Shown: positions 8,915 through 18,254, counted from the first letter of the stretch. The stretch: 64,000 nucleotides of DNA from Rhizobium sp. 9140 (GCF_900067135.1 NZ_FJUR01000001.1:2669501-2733500), one strand, 5' to 3'. The notes: generated from the letters alone by a model not told the origin. Made by a program: numbers and translations.

Positions 8915-9997
8915 ATGGACGAGACGACGAAAACCGATGGTTTGCCACAAACGGCAGCGCAGACCGGCCCGCAGACCGGCGGCGCGCAACGCCACCTCCC
9001 CGGCAACGACCGCCCGACGCTGAAGACGATCGCCTTCATGACCGGGCTCGGCATCACCACCGTGTCGCGCGCCTTGAAGGACGCGCCCGATATCGGCGCG
9101 GAAACGAAGGAGCGCGTGCGCCTCGTGGCGCGCCAGGTCGGCTACCAGCCGAATCGCGCAGGCGTGAGATTGCGCACTGGCAAAACCAACGTCATCAGCC
9201 TCGTCCTGTCGCTGGAGGAGGAGATCATGGGCCTCACCAGCCCGATCGTCGTCGGCATTTCCGAAGTGCTGGCGGCCACGCCCTACCACCTCGTCGTCAC
9301 ACCCTACAGCCCCTCGCGGGACGCCCTCGCCCCGGTTCGCTACGTGCTGGACACAGGTGCCGCCGATGGCGTCATCATCTCGCGGACGGAGCCGAAAGAT
9401 GCCCGCGTGGCACTGATGCTGGAGAGAAACTTCCCCTTCGCCACTCATGGCCGCACCGATATGGGGCTGGCACATCCCTATCACGATTACGACAATGAGG
9501 GCTTTGCCTATGCGGCCGTGCGGACGCTGGTGGAGCGCGGGCGGCGTCGGCTCACGCTGCTGCAGCCGCCGCCCCACCTCACCTTTCACCGGCACATGCG
9601 CAACGGCTTCGACCGCGCGGTCCGCGACTTCGGCGTCGAGACCATCCCGTTCGACACCGTCGATATCGACCATTCGCTGATCGACATCCGCACCGCGTTC
9701 GAAAGCCTGCTGCGCGGCGGAGCGGTACCGGATGGCATCGTCTCGGGGAGCGGTGCGGGAACGATCGCCCTGATCGCCGCCATCGAGGCGACCGGCCGCA
9801 AGATCGGCGCCGACCTCGACCTCGTCTCCAAGGTGCCGAGCGACTTCCTCGGCTGGCTGCGCCCGGAGGTCATCACGATGAAGGAAGATATCCGCCACGC
9901 CGGCCACGAACTTGCCAAGGCGGTCCTCGCCCGCATCGCCGGCCAACCGCCGGAAGAGCTTCAGAGCCTGAGCGGGCTCGACAGATCGAAGAGCTGA
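8915..9997 (+). CDS. LacI family transcriptional regulator
   Basis: The protein has an N-terminal helix-turn-helix (LKTIAFMTGLGITTVSRALK followed by YQPNRAG, the hinge start) and a periplasmic-binding-like effector domain. Before the HTH is a low-complexity Gln/Thr/Gly leader of roughly 30 residues, which is unusual for the family. An ATG at 8915 (GGGCAGG upstream) is preferred to one at 8888, giving 360 residues. It is divergent from the sugar importer operon, whose inducer it most likely senses. It is followed by a strong bidirectional terminator shared with gnd. Confidence 0.9.
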   Translation: MDETTKTDGLPQTAAQTGPQTGGAQRHLPGNDRPTLKTIAFMTGLGITTVSRALKDAPDIGAETKERVRLVARQVGYQPNRAGVRLRTGKTNVISLVLSLEEEIMGLTSPIVVGISEVLAATPYHLVVTPYSPSRDALAPVRYVLDTGAADGVIISRTEPKDARVALMLERNFPFATHGRTDMGLAHPYHDYDNEGFAYAAVRTLVERGRRRLTLLQPPPHLTFHRHMRNGFDRAVRDFGVETIPFDTVDIDHSLIDIRTAFESLLRGGAVPDGIVSGSGAGTIALIAAIEATGRKIGADLDLVSKVPSDFLGWLRPEVITMKEDIRHAGHELAKAVLARIAGQPPEELQSLSGLDRSKS

Positions 9998-10017
9998 CGA
10001 CGCCTCTCTCAGAGCAG

Positions 10018-10055
10018 CAAGAAGGCCGCGCGACATATGCCGCGCGGCCTTTCTT
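10018..10055. terminator. bidirectional rho-independent terminator
   Basis: GGCCGCGCG (10024-10032) pairs with CGCGCGGCC (10041-10049) around an 8-nt loop. Flanking AAGAA and TTTCTT extend the stem and give a T-rich tail in both directions. It sits between the convergent LacI gene and gnd and should stop both transcripts. Confidence 0.85.
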
Positions 10056-10097
10056 CGTCACGTCGTTCGACCCTTCAGAGCAGGATTGTTCGGCAGA

Positions 10098-11537
10098 TCA
10101 GGACCGTTCGGCGACGAGGCCGCTGCCCCACGGGCCGTGATGCGAATCCTTGCCGTCCGTGCGATCATAGCCATGGGCGCCGAAATAGTCGCGCTGGGCC
10201 TGGATCATGTTGGCGGTGCCGCGGGCGCGACGGTAGCTGTCGAAGTAGCCGAGCGCCGATGCGAGTGCCGGGACCGGGAGACCACCGAGAACGGCGGTGG
10301 AGACCACGCGGCGAAGCGGACCATCGGTTTCCTTGACCATGGCGGCAAAGGCCGGGGTGACGATGAGGTTCGCGGCATCCGGCGATTCGGTAAACGCCTT
10401 GGTGATCTCGTCGAGAAACTGCGAGCGGATGATGCAGCCGGCACGCCAGATGCGGGCGATGGTCGGCATCGGCAGGTTCCAGCCGAATTCACGGGAGGCC
10501 GCCGCCATGACGGCAAAGCCCTGCGCATAGGCGCCGATCTTGGCCGCAAGCAAGGCGTTTTCGAGATCGGCAAGGAAGGCCGCCTTGTCGCCGATCGACA
10601 GCGGCGGCACATCCGGCAGGCCGAGAATCTTCTCGGCGGCCTCGCGCTCGGCCTTCATCGACGACAGGCTACGGGCAGCGACGGCCGCCTCGATGCCCGT
10701 GGCCGGCACGCCCATGTTCTGCGCCTCGATCACCGACCACTTGCCGGTGCCCTTCTGACCCGCCTTGTCGAGAATGACATCGACGAGCGGACCGGAACCG
10801 AGCTGGTCGTCGGCGCGCAGCACGATTTCGGAAATCTCGATCAGGAAGGAATTGAGGCGGCCCTTGTTCCAGGTCGCGAAAACCTCGGCGATCTCGGTCG
10901 CGCTCATCTTCAGACCGTCGCGCAGGATGCCGTAGATCTCGGCGATCATCTGCATGTCTGCATATTCGATGCCGTTATGGATGGTCTTGACGAAGTGACC
11001 GGCACCGTTCTCGCCGAGCCACGCGACGCAAGGATCTCCTTCATAGCGCGCGGCAATCGAGGTCAGGACCTTTTCGACGCGCGTCCAGCTTTCCTCAAGG
11101 CCACCGACCATGATCGAAGGACCGTGGCGGGCACCTTCCTCGCCGCCGGAGACACCCATGCCGATAAAGGTCAGGCCGCTATCCTTCAGGGTGTCGAAAC
11201 GGCGCATCGTATCGCGGAAATTGGCGTTACCGGCATCGATCATGATGTCGTGCGCTTCGAGATGCGGCTTCAGGATTTCCATCTGCTGGTCGACCGCTTC
11301 GCCGGCCTTGATCATGATGATGATCGGCCGCGGCGGCTTGATCGCCGCGACGAACTCTTCGATCGTCTCGCAGGGGATGATGCGATCCTTCAGATTGCCT
11401 GCCTCTTCGTAAAACTCTCTCGTGCGCTCGACCGTGCGGTTGAACACTGCGATCGTGTTGCCCTTCTCGGCAATGTTGAGCGCGAGGTTGGACCCCATGA
11501 CGCCGAGCCCGATGAGGCCGATTTCCGCCTGTGCCAC
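10098..11537 (-). CDS. gnd: 6-phosphogluconate dehydrogenase, decarboxylating
   Basis: Gnd converts 6-phosphogluconate to ribulose 5-phosphate with NADP in the oxidative pentose phosphate pathway. The Rossmann motif GLIGLGVMGSNLALN is followed by VFNRT. The substrate region shows GVSGGEEGARHGPSIMVGG, HNGIEYADMQ with the catalytic Lys just before it (FVKTIHNGIEY), and the C-terminal tail ends in FGAHGYDR. The start is set at a GTG (11537) with GGAGG seven bases upstream, giving 479 residues, close to the usual 468-483. A longer frame to 11687 is not supported. It is transcribed alone towards the shared terminator. Confidence 0.95.
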   Translation of the reverse strand: MAQAEIGLIGLGVMGSNLALNIAEKGNTIAVFNRTVERTREFYEEAGNLKDRIIPCETIEEFVAAIKPPRPIIIMIKAGEAVDQQMEILKPHLEAHDIMIDAGNANFRDTMRRFDTLKDSGLTFIGMGVSGGEEGARHGPSIMVGGLEESWTRVEKVLTSIAARYEGDPCVAWLGENGAGHFVKTIHNGIEYADMQMIAEIYGILRDGLKMSATEIAEVFATWNKGRLNSFLIEISEIVLRADDQLGSGPLVDVILDKAGQKGTGKWSVIEAQNMGVPATGIEAAVAARSLSSMKAEREAAEKILGLPDVPPLSIGDKAAFLADLENALLAAKIGAYAQGFAVMAAASREFGWNLPMPTIARIWRAGCIIRSQFLDEITKAFTESPDAANLIVTPAFAAMVKETDGPLRRVVSTAVLGGLPVPALASALGYFDSYRRARGTANMIQAQRDYFGAHGYDRTDGKDSHHGPWGSGLVAERS

Positions 11538-11815
11538 GTGTATGCCTCCATTAGATCCTGGAACGCGGGGATGCCGATCATCGGCGGGCGTTCCATTGAT
11601 GTGTCGTACCCGCAGTGCCGACCGTTGCAGCCGGTTGCCGAATGGGTGAACGCCGCAAGTTTTGGCACCGGAAAGCGTGAACCACAAGACATTGTTGACG
11701 TTCGAAGCTACATTTCCTCTCCAATGCCGACAGATGTTGCAGCAGCGCGAGGACGTCCTGCACAGGCGTCCGCGCCTGCATCGACAGGAATGCTCGAAGA
11801 GGAGGAGAGAGCGAA

Positions 11816-12229
11816 ATGACGATGAACGTGCGAACCGTCGAGGTCGTCATCGAGCGGGATGCGGGCGCGGTCTATGCCTATGCGAGCCGCCCCGAGACGA
11901 TGCCGCTCTGGGCATCCGGGCTTGCAAGCGGGCTTCAGCCTGCCGGCGATCACTGGATCGCGAGCGGGCCGCTCGGAACCGTCAGGATCTTCTTCACGCC
12001 TGCAAACGATCTCGGCGTGATGGACCATACGGTCGTCGAGGAAACAGGCGTGACAACCTACAATGCTTTCCGCGTGACACCGAACGGCTCAGGCGCCGTG
12101 GTCGTGTTCACCCTGCTGCAGCAGGCCGATACGAGTGAGGATAGCTTCGCACGCGATATCGCGTGGGTGCGGAAAGACCTGACCCGGCTCAAGGCACTTC
12201 TGGAGGGCAAGGGAGACGCGGCGGCCTGA
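11816..12229 (+). CDS. SRPBCC/polyketide-cyclase-like family protein
   Basis: The 137-residue protein has the START-like fold pattern: an N-terminal strand (VEVVIERDAGAVYAYASRPETMPLW), a central antiparallel sheet (GPLGTVRIFFTPANDLGVMDHTVV) and a long C-terminal helix (DIAWVRKDLTRLKALLEG). No catalytic residues can be assigned. Proteins of this type bind hydrophobic ligands or act as cyclases or dehydratases. It is transcribed divergently from gnd; a TTGACG lies upstream near 11695 but I could not fix a matching -10. Function unknown. Confidence 0.8.
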   Translation: MTMNVRTVEVVIERDAGAVYAYASRPETMPLWASGLASGLQPAGDHWIASGPLGTVRIFFTPANDLGVMDHTVVEETGVTTYNAFRVTPNGSGAVVVFTLLQQADTSEDSFARDIAWVRKDLTRLKALLEGKGDAAA

Positions 12230-12248
12230 GCCACCGGCGGCGGCACCT

Positions 12249-12968
12249 TCAGGCCGCGATGGCGCGGCGGCGGTTGGCAAGTTCCTGATAGACAATGATG
12301 GCGCCGATGATCTGTTCTGTCGATGTGCGACACGGGGTCATGCGGGACCGGATCACGATCGTCCGGCCATCGATTTCGCGGGCATAGGTCGTATCCACCG
12401 TCTCGCCGCCAAAGCAGCGGTCGAGGCGGGGTTTCAGATTGTCCTCGAAAAACTGAAGCCCGGCGAATTCGAGAATCGTCCGCCCGATCAGAGATAGCGG
12501 GGTTTGATGAACATGCTGTGCGTGAAGGACATTCGCATAGAGATAGCGATAATCGGGCGTGACGACACAGACACGGTCCGGCAGACTGTCGAGAATGGCC
12601 TCGTTCAACAGCCCCTCATCCGCGCGGACCTTCGGAAGCAGCGCCGTCGGTTCCGGGGCGATGCCCGGGTACCGCACCATCAGATTTCCGGTTTCCGACT
12701 CGACGAAATAGCGCTCGGCCAGATCCGACAGCACATTGCTGTGCCGCAGGACAGTGGAGCAGTCGTCGGCCTCCTTTTTCAGAAGATCCAACAGAAACCG
12801 GAACTGCAGGCGGGCATCCGCGACCGTATTTGCACGTTCGCTCTCGATCGCCTTCAAAAGGGGTTCGATCTCTCTGTCGAGGACGTCGATCAGCACGGTG
12901 TCCCCGCCGTTCACCGCCTGCTGGATCTGGCTGTATTTCATCCAGAACAAATCGATCAGCGTCTTCAC
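12249..12968 (-). CDS. PAS domain protein of unknown output
   Basis: The 239-residue protein has an N-terminal helical region (residues 1-110) containing FLLDLLKKEADDCSTVLRHSN, then a PAS fold (LLNEAILDSLPDRVCVVTPDYRYLYANVLHAQ ... GRTILEF) ending in IIGAIIVYQEL. No kinase, GGDEF or helix-turn-helix output follows, so it may work by protein-protein contact. The start is a GTG at 12968 with GGAG eight bases upstream; the frame extends to 13073 but the extra residues look non-coding. Convergent with the SRPBCC gene. The ligand is not predictable from the sequence. Confidence 0.75.
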   Translation of the reverse strand: MKTLIDLFWMKYSQIQQAVNGGDTVLIDVLDREIEPLLKAIESERANTVADARLQFRFLLDLLKKEADDCSTVLRHSNVLSDLAERYFVESETGNLMVRYPGIAPEPTALLPKVRADEGLLNEAILDSLPDRVCVVTPDYRYLYANVLHAQHVHQTPLSLIGRTILEFAGLQFFEDNLKPRLDRCFGGETVDTTYAREIDGRTIVIRSRMTPCRTSTEQIIGAIIVYQELANRRRAIAA

Positions 12969-13183
12969 GACCTTATCTCCACACCCATGCGCGCAACCGC
13001 AAACAGACAGGAAATGTCTATTCCGACCGCATGACACCATGTCAACGAAACGCCTGATAATGCGCGGTTTCACTCTACACAGGCGGCAGCCTCGTTCAAC
13101 CGATCCTTCGCGATATCGTGAACGTCATATGCCTTATTTACAAGATGTACTGACCTGAGAAAGCAAACCTCAGTCTTCTCCAT

Positions 13184-14143
13184 CTACATTTTCGTATTCG
13201 TATCGCGGGCCAGCTTGCGTTTCACCTGCCAGCGATCATGATACCACAGCCATTGACCGGGATATTCCCGCACCCAGCGCTCCACCGTGTCGTTGAGAAG
13301 CTGCGCCGTCGCCTCGACATCCACGCTGCCGCCCTCCTTGCGGGGAATCGCGACGGCGGGCTCGATTTCCAGGCGGAATCGATTGCCGGGTAAGCGGATG
13401 CAGCGCGCCGGGTAAACCTCGCAGCCGAACTGACGCACGAGCTTTGCGAGCAGCGGATTGGTCTTGACCGGCTGTCCGAAAAACGTGGTGCTCAAGCCTT
13501 TCTTGAACTTCTGATCGACCAGAACGCCGATCCCCTGCCCTTCGTCCAGCTTGCGCGCGAGCGTGAAGGACGATCCGGCGTGGGACGGCACCAGCGTTCC
13601 CATGCGCTTGGCACGGAAATCATAGACCTTCTTGGCCATGGTCGCATTGTTCGGCGGGCGAAAGAGCACCGTGACATCGAGACCGAACGCGGACCCTGCA
13701 ACCGGCAGCATTTCGAAACTGCCGGTATGGCCGGTAAAGACGATGAAGGGACGCGGGTTGGCGCATAGATCGAGGAAGATCGGCGCGCCCGCCACCTCCA
13801 CCCGGCCCGGCGTGCCGCGCGTCGGGTCATAGTCGAACAACCGGTCGAGGAATACGTATTCGGCGGCAAGCCGACCGATGGAGCCCCAGCTTTCCAGAGC
13901 GATCGTTTCGATCTCGCTCTCGCTCTTTTCCGGAAAGGCGGCGCGCAGGTTGGCGAGCGTCAGCAGATGCCGGCCGCGCATAAAGCGCGGCCCGGCAAGC
14001 CGCGCAACGCGGTCCATGACATTGAGCGCCGTATCCGCCGGCAGGAGTTTCAGCAGCATCAGCGGCAGGAAGGCCAGCTGCGCCACGATCCAGTCGCTCG
14101 CCTGCCGGTAAGACAGAACGAGCCGCGTGATCAGACTGCGCAC
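13184..14143 (-). CDS. lpxXL: lipid A acyltransferase for the very-long-chain acyl group (LpxXL)
   Basis: The 319-residue HtrB/LpxL-family inner-membrane enzyme transfers the 27-hydroxyoctacosanoyl-type chain from AcpXL to lipid A. An N-terminal hydrophobic segment (LAFLPLMLLKLLP) is followed by the family H-X4-E catalytic motif (GHTGSFEMLP) and a QKFKKGLSTTFFGQP segment. The start is a GTG at 14143, only 5 bp after the stop of the dehydrogenase gene. It is the last gene of the acpXL operon, which strongly supports the XL assignment over a general lauroyl transferase. Confidence 0.92.
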   Translation of the reverse strand: MRSLITRLVLSYRQASDWIVAQLAFLPLMLLKLLPADTALNVMDRVARLAGPRFMRGRHLLTLANLRAAFPEKSESEIETIALESWGSIGRLAAEYVFLDRLFDYDPTRGTPGRVEVAGAPIFLDLCANPRPFIVFTGHTGSFEMLPVAGSAFGLDVTVLFRPPNNATMAKKVYDFRAKRMGTLVPSHAGSSFTLARKLDEGQGIGVLVDQKFKKGLSTTFFGQPVKTNPLLAKLVRQFGCEVYPARCIRLPGNRFRLEIEPAVAIPRKEGGSVDVEATAQLLNDTVERWVREYPGQWLWYHDRWQVKRKLARDTNTKM

Positions 14144-14147
14144 CGGC

Positions 14148-15176
14148 TCAATCCAGCCGCAGCACGATCTTGCCGAACACCTGACGGCCTTCCATGCGCT
14201 CCAGCGCGCGATCGATGTTCTCGAAGGTTACTTCAGTATCGATGACGGGATGAACGAGACCGCGCGCCATCTTCTGCATGGCGTCGGCCATATTCTCCAT
14301 CCGGCAACCGAACGAGCCGATCAGCTTCAGCTGCTGCTGGAACAGCATCATCAGGTTCATGTCCGCGGAAACGCCCGAGGTGGAGCCGCAGGTGACGAGG
14401 CGCCCGCCACGCTTCATGCAGAGCATGGAGCCGGCCCAGGTATCCTTGCCGACATGCTCGAACACAACGTCCACGCCCTTCTTCTTCGTCAGCTTGCGCA
14501 CCACGCCCTCGAAACGGTCGGTGCGGTAGTTGATGACGTGATCGGCGCCGAGGGCCTTGGCCTTCTCGATTTTGTCGTCGGAGCCGACGGTGGTGATGAC
14601 GGTGCAGCCGATCTTCTTGGCAAGCTGGATCGCCGCCGAACCGATGCCGGACCCGCCGGCATGGATGAGGATGGTTTCGCCCGGCTCGAGCTTGGCATTG
14701 TCGAACAGCATATGCTCGACCGTGCCGAAGGTGACGGGTGCCAGCGCTGCGGCGACCGCATCGACGCCGGGCGGTGCGGGTACCAGAAGGCGGGCGGGAA
14801 GATTGACCTTTTCCTGCGCGAAGCCATCGAGATGGAAGCCGTGGACGCCGCTGACATGTTCGCAGAGATTGTCGCGGCCCTCGCGGCAGGGACGGCAGAG
14901 GCCGCAGGTGCGCGCGCCGTAGATCGACACCAGCTGGCCCGGAAGAACGTTCGCGACACCCGGCCCGATGGTCTCGACCACGCCGGCAGCCTCGGCACCG
15001 ATGACAAGCGGCATCTTGCGCTTGGCGAAGGCCATGCCCCGCCAGCCCCAGACATCGATATGGTTGAGTGCCACGGCCTTGACGCGCAACGTCACCTCGC
15101 CCGGGCCGGGCGCGTCGGGTTCCGGCAGGTCGGTGACTTCAAGCTTCCGGTCGTCGATCAGTTGCAGCGCGCGCAT
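14148..15176 (-). CDS. adh2XL: zinc-type alcohol dehydrogenase of the VLCFA cluster
   Basis: The 342-residue medium-chain dehydrogenase has the structural zinc Cys cluster (CGLCRPCREGRDNLC), the GAEAAGVVETIGPGV substrate-side motif and the NADPH-binding loop GGSGIGSAAIQLAKKIG. In rhizobial acpXL clusters this gene is present and needed for full very-long-chain acyl synthesis; it may supply the enoyl-reduction step, but its exact reaction is not settled. It is co-directional between fabF1XL and lpxXL. Confidence 0.88.
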   Translation of the reverse strand: MRALQLIDDRKLEVTDLPEPDAPGPGEVTLRVKAVALNHIDVWGWRGMAFAKRKMPLVIGAEAAGVVETIGPGVANVLPGQLVSIYGARTCGLCRPCREGRDNLCEHVSGVHGFHLDGFAQEKVNLPARLLVPAPPGVDAVAAALAPVTFGTVEHMLFDNAKLEPGETILIHAGGSGIGSAAIQLAKKIGCTVITTVGSDDKIEKAKALGADHVINYRTDRFEGVVRKLTKKKGVDVVFEHVGKDTWAGSMLCMKRGGRLVTCGSTSGVSADMNLMMLFQQQLKLIGSFGCRMENMADAMQKMARGLVHPVIDTEVTFENIDRALERMEGRQVFGKIVLRLD

Positions 15177-15221
15177 GGTCTTTTCCTTATCGTTTCCGCG
15201 AGGTCGTCATTGCCGCCTGTC

Positions 15222-16505
15222 TCAGGCGGGTTCCGCCGTCATGACCAGGCTGGCATTCTGCCCGCCAAAGCCGAAGGAGTTGGAGAGCACGGCCGTCACC
15301 TGCGCATCGCGCTTGACGTTCGGCACCACATCCAGGGCAATGGCCGGATCGGGATTCTGGTAGTTGATGGTCGGGGGCAGCGTGCCTGTGAGAATCGTCT
15401 GAAGCGAGAACACCGCCTCGACGGCACCGGCCGCCGTCAGCGTGTGGCCGATCATCGACTTGTTCGAAGAGACCGGGATGCGGGCAAGCCCTTCGCCGAA
15501 GACGGCCGACATAGCGCCGTATTCCATCTTGTCGTTCTCCGGCGTCGAGGTGCCATGCGCGTTGATGTAGCCGATATCGCTCTCGGCGATGCCGGCATCC
15601 GCCAGCGCCGCGCGGATCGAGGCGATGGCGGGACCGCCATCCGGCGAGGAGCGCGTGCGGTGGAAGAGATCGGCCTTCTCGCCGCAACCCTTGAGGATGC
15701 CGAGAACCTTTGCGCCGCGCGCGACGGCCGCTTCCAGCGATTCGAGCACCAGCGTCGCCGCACCCTCCGCGATCACGAAGCCGTCGCGGTCGCGCGTGAA
15801 GGGCTTCGACGCCTTTTCCGGCGGATCGTTCTGGGTGGAGAGAGCCGAGAGCAGAGAGAACCGGATCAGTGCTTCCGCGCTCACCGAGCCGTCGGTCGCA
15901 ACCGTCAGCGCACGCGTCGTGCGGCCCTGCCGGATAGCCTCGACGCCGAGCTGGATGGCGGTCGCGCCCGAGGCGCAGGCAGTCGACAGGGTTACCGGCA
16001 GACCGCGCGTTCCGAACCGGTCGGACAGACGCTCGGAGATCGCGCCGAACAGGGCGGCCTCGTAAAACACCGGATCGGCCTTCTCCCGCATAGCGGCGAG
16101 GAAACGATTATAGGCATCGGCCGGCTTTTCCGACGGCGGCGAACGGTCGGCGAGCGCGAAGCGCGCGCTCCATTCCGGCTCGATCGGCGGCGCTGCGAGA
16201 AAGAGGGGGCCGTCGAAATCACCGGAAATGCCGGCCTGCGCCAGAGCTTCCAGCGTCGTCTCACGCGCCATGGCGTAGGAGCGCTCGACGGAGTTCTCAT
16301 TGGGAACATCGATGAAATCGACCGTTCCGCAGATTCGCGTCGACAGGCCGTCGGTCGGAAAGCGTGTGATCTTGTGGATGCCGGAGACGCCGCCGGTCAG
16401 CGCGGCCCAGTTGTCCTCAAGACCCTGGCCGAGCGAAGTGATGACGCCCATGCCGGTGACGGCGATCAGCGGCCGGCCCAGATGGTCCTTATAGGCATTG
16501 GTCAT
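15222..16505 (-). CDS. fabF1XL: beta-ketoacyl-ACP synthase II (catalytic partner)
   Basis: The 427-residue condensing enzyme has the intact KAS II triad: Cys in STACASGATAIQLG, His in INAHGTSTPENDK and His in NKSMIGHTLTAAG. It extends the acyl chain on AcpXL by malonyl units. It overlaps the stop of fabF2XL by four bases (ATGA), suggesting coupled synthesis of the two KS-like proteins. The complete triad here contrasts with the altered one in the neighbour, so this subunit is probably where condensation happens. Confidence 0.93.
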   Translation of the reverse strand: MTNAYKDHLGRPLIAVTGMGVITSLGQGLEDNWAALTGGVSGIHKITRFPTDGLSTRICGTVDFIDVPNENSVERSYAMARETTLEALAQAGISGDFDGPLFLAAPPIEPEWSARFALADRSPPSEKPADAYNRFLAAMREKADPVFYEAALFGAISERLSDRFGTRGLPVTLSTACASGATAIQLGVEAIRQGRTTRALTVATDGSVSAEALIRFSLLSALSTQNDPPEKASKPFTRDRDGFVIAEGAATLVLESLEAAVARGAKVLGILKGCGEKADLFHRTRSSPDGGPAIASIRAALADAGIAESDIGYINAHGTSTPENDKMEYGAMSAVFGEGLARIPVSSNKSMIGHTLTAAGAVEAVFSLQTILTGTLPPTINYQNPDPAIALDVVPNVKRDAQVTAVLSNSFGFGGQNASLVMTAEPA

Positions 16506-17719
16506 GACGAGAGCTCCTGTGAACCCGCTTTGGCATGCGCTGTGAGTACGGCGATCCCCTCGCCTCGGCCGTGACCGAGCGTCGTGACGATGGCGTGCTT
16601 CGGCGCGCGCACTATCGACGGCTCCGACGGATCGAAGGGCGGCACGACGGCCCCGGCGTCGAGCGCAAGCGCGGCGAGCGCGAGACCCAGCGGAAACTGC
16701 GCCTCGATCCCATGTCCGACGGCGCCGCTATAGCCGCGCACCGGCGCGTTGGGGAAGCGCTTGGTCAGCCATGCCAGCTCCTGCGTGGCAAGGGCGGCAA
16801 GGCCGCTGGCGCCGGAGAACACGATGGTATCCTCGGCGGGCGCCGCCTGGCTCAAGTGGTCCAGCCGCCGCTCGAGCCGGCCATCGTCGCGGTTGCCGCG
16901 ATCGCCGCCCACCGCATCGATGGTCGCATAGATCCGCGCGCCGCGGTTTTCGGCATGTTCGCGCGATTCGAGCACCAGGAAAGCGCCGACCGAACCGAGG
17001 ATGATGCCGCCGCCCTCGCCCGCCGCGCGCGACCATAGCGGATGCCAGGGACCGGTGGCGTGCGCCTGAAGCGCTTCCACGAGCAGGATGATATCGAGCC
17101 GTTCGGCCGACAGAGCGCCGCCGACCAGCGTATGGCTCGACTGGCCCGCCTTGATGCGGGCGAAGGCCGTCTCGACTGCGGAAATGCCGGCGGCTTCCTC
17201 GCCCATGAAGGTGCGCGACGAGCCGGTGACCTTGTGGACGATGGAAATATTGCCGGCCATCAGATTGGAAAGCTGCGCGAGAAACAGGGTCGGGCGCAGT
17301 TCCGTGGTCAGCTTTTCGTTCAGCAGATGCTCGCGGTCGTTACGCTTGAGGCCCTCGTCCACGATCAGGCTGTCGACCGCGATGTCGCGCTCGCCACCGC
17401 CGGCCGCGACGATCATGTCCATCGTGCCGCAGGCGTCGGCATCGTCCTTCAGGCCCGCATCGTCAAGCGCAAGGCCTGCGCTGAACACGCCGAGGCGCTG
17501 CCAGTTCTCCATCTGCCGCTGGTCGCCGCGCTTGGCGATCTGTGCGGACCAGTCGATGGCCGGCAGGGGGTGGACGGGATAGGGCGCGAAACGCTCCGTC
17601 TCCACCACCACCGCCGGCGCCTCGCCCGCCGTGAGCATGGCAACATGCGGCGCGACACCCACGCCCTGGCTGGTGACGATCCCCACCCCGGTGATCACGA
17701 CATCGTTGGCGGCCTTCAT
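16502..17719 (-). CDS. fabF2XL: beta-ketoacyl synthase-like protein lacking the active-site Cys (chain-length-factor-like)
   Basis: The 405-residue protein has the thiolase fold (VVITGVGIVTSQGVGV; FLVLESREHAENRG) but, aligned by eye with the neighbouring fabF1XL product, the nucleophilic Cys position is a Glu within FMGEEAAGIS. The middle His motif is also absent (FSGASGLAAL instead of NAHGTST), while the last His motif persists (YSGAVGHGIEAQFP). This is the pattern of a KS-beta/chain-length factor that decarboxylates malonyl or shapes the pocket. A role as a heterodimer partner of fabF1XL is an inference. Confidence 0.88.
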   Translation of the reverse strand: MKAANDVVITGVGIVTSQGVGVAPHVAMLTAGEAPAVVVETERFAPYPVHPLPAIDWSAQIAKRGDQRQMENWQRLGVFSAGLALDDAGLKDDADACGTMDMIVAAGGGERDIAVDSLIVDEGLKRNDREHLLNEKLTTELRPTLFLAQLSNLMAGNISIVHKVTGSSRTFMGEEAAGISAVETAFARIKAGQSSHTLVGGALSAERLDIILLVEALQAHATGPWHPLWSRAAGEGGGIILGSVGAFLVLESREHAENRGARIYATIDAVGGDRGNRDDGRLERRLDHLSQAAPAEDTIVFSGASGLAALATQELAWLTKRFPNAPVRGYSGAVGHGIEAQFPLGLALAALALDAGAVVPPFDPSEPSIVRAPKHAIVTTLGHGRGEGIAVLTAHAKAGSQELSS

Positions 17720-17723
17720 GCGG

Positions 17724-18254
17724 TCACTCCTTAGGCGATTCTGGGGGCGATTCCGGTGGCAGCTCCGGGGATATTTCCGGGGAAACCTGGGCGGCCAGCG
17801 CGGCCGTCAACCCGACCTCGTCGGCCCGCTTGCGGACGATGGGGCCGAGCGGCAGCTGATCGAAGGGGACGGTCCGCAATTTCAGCTGGGCATCGGCGAT
17901 CCGCTTGCCGGCGGACGAGATCTTCGCCTTCGTCACGGCAAAGCCCGAGCCGTCATGCTCCAGCACGACCTCGATGTCGAGCACGGCTTCGGGCTCGACA
18001 AAGGAGCGCATCTTCGCGCCGTCCACCGTCATCAGGAACGGCATCGCGGCGAAATCGGTCACGGCCAGCACGAGAAAGCCGGAGGCCTGCGCCATCGTTT
18101 CGATGAGGAGAACGCCGGGGACGAGCGGATAACCGGGGAAATGACCTTCGAAAACCGGGCTCTGCGCCGGCACGACGGAGCGGGCGCGCAGCGTCTTCGC
18201 CGTCATGTCGACGGCCTCGACACGGTCGATCATCTGGAAATATTCAAGCAGCAT
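17724..18254 (-). CDS. fabZXL: 3-hydroxyacyl-ACP dehydratase (FabZ type)
   Basis: The 176-residue hot-dog protein has the FabZ catalytic segment FEGHFPGYPLVPGVLLIETM, with His in GHFPGYP and the Glu of LLIETMAQ. It dehydrates the 3-hydroxyacyl intermediates during elongation on AcpXL. A proline/serine/glutamate-rich tail (SPELPPESPPESPKE) extends beyond the normal FabZ end and is probably disordered. It is separated from acpXL by 186 bp that contain a stable hairpin. Confidence 0.9.
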   Translation of the reverse strand: MLLEYFQMIDRVEAVDMTAKTLRARSVVPAQSPVFEGHFPGYPLVPGVLLIETMAQASGFLVLAVTDFAAMPFLMTVDGAKMRSFVEPEAVLDIEVVLEHDGSGFAVTKAKISSAGKRIADAQLKLRTVPFDQLPLGPIVRKRADEVGLTAALAAQVSPEISPELPPESPPESPKE

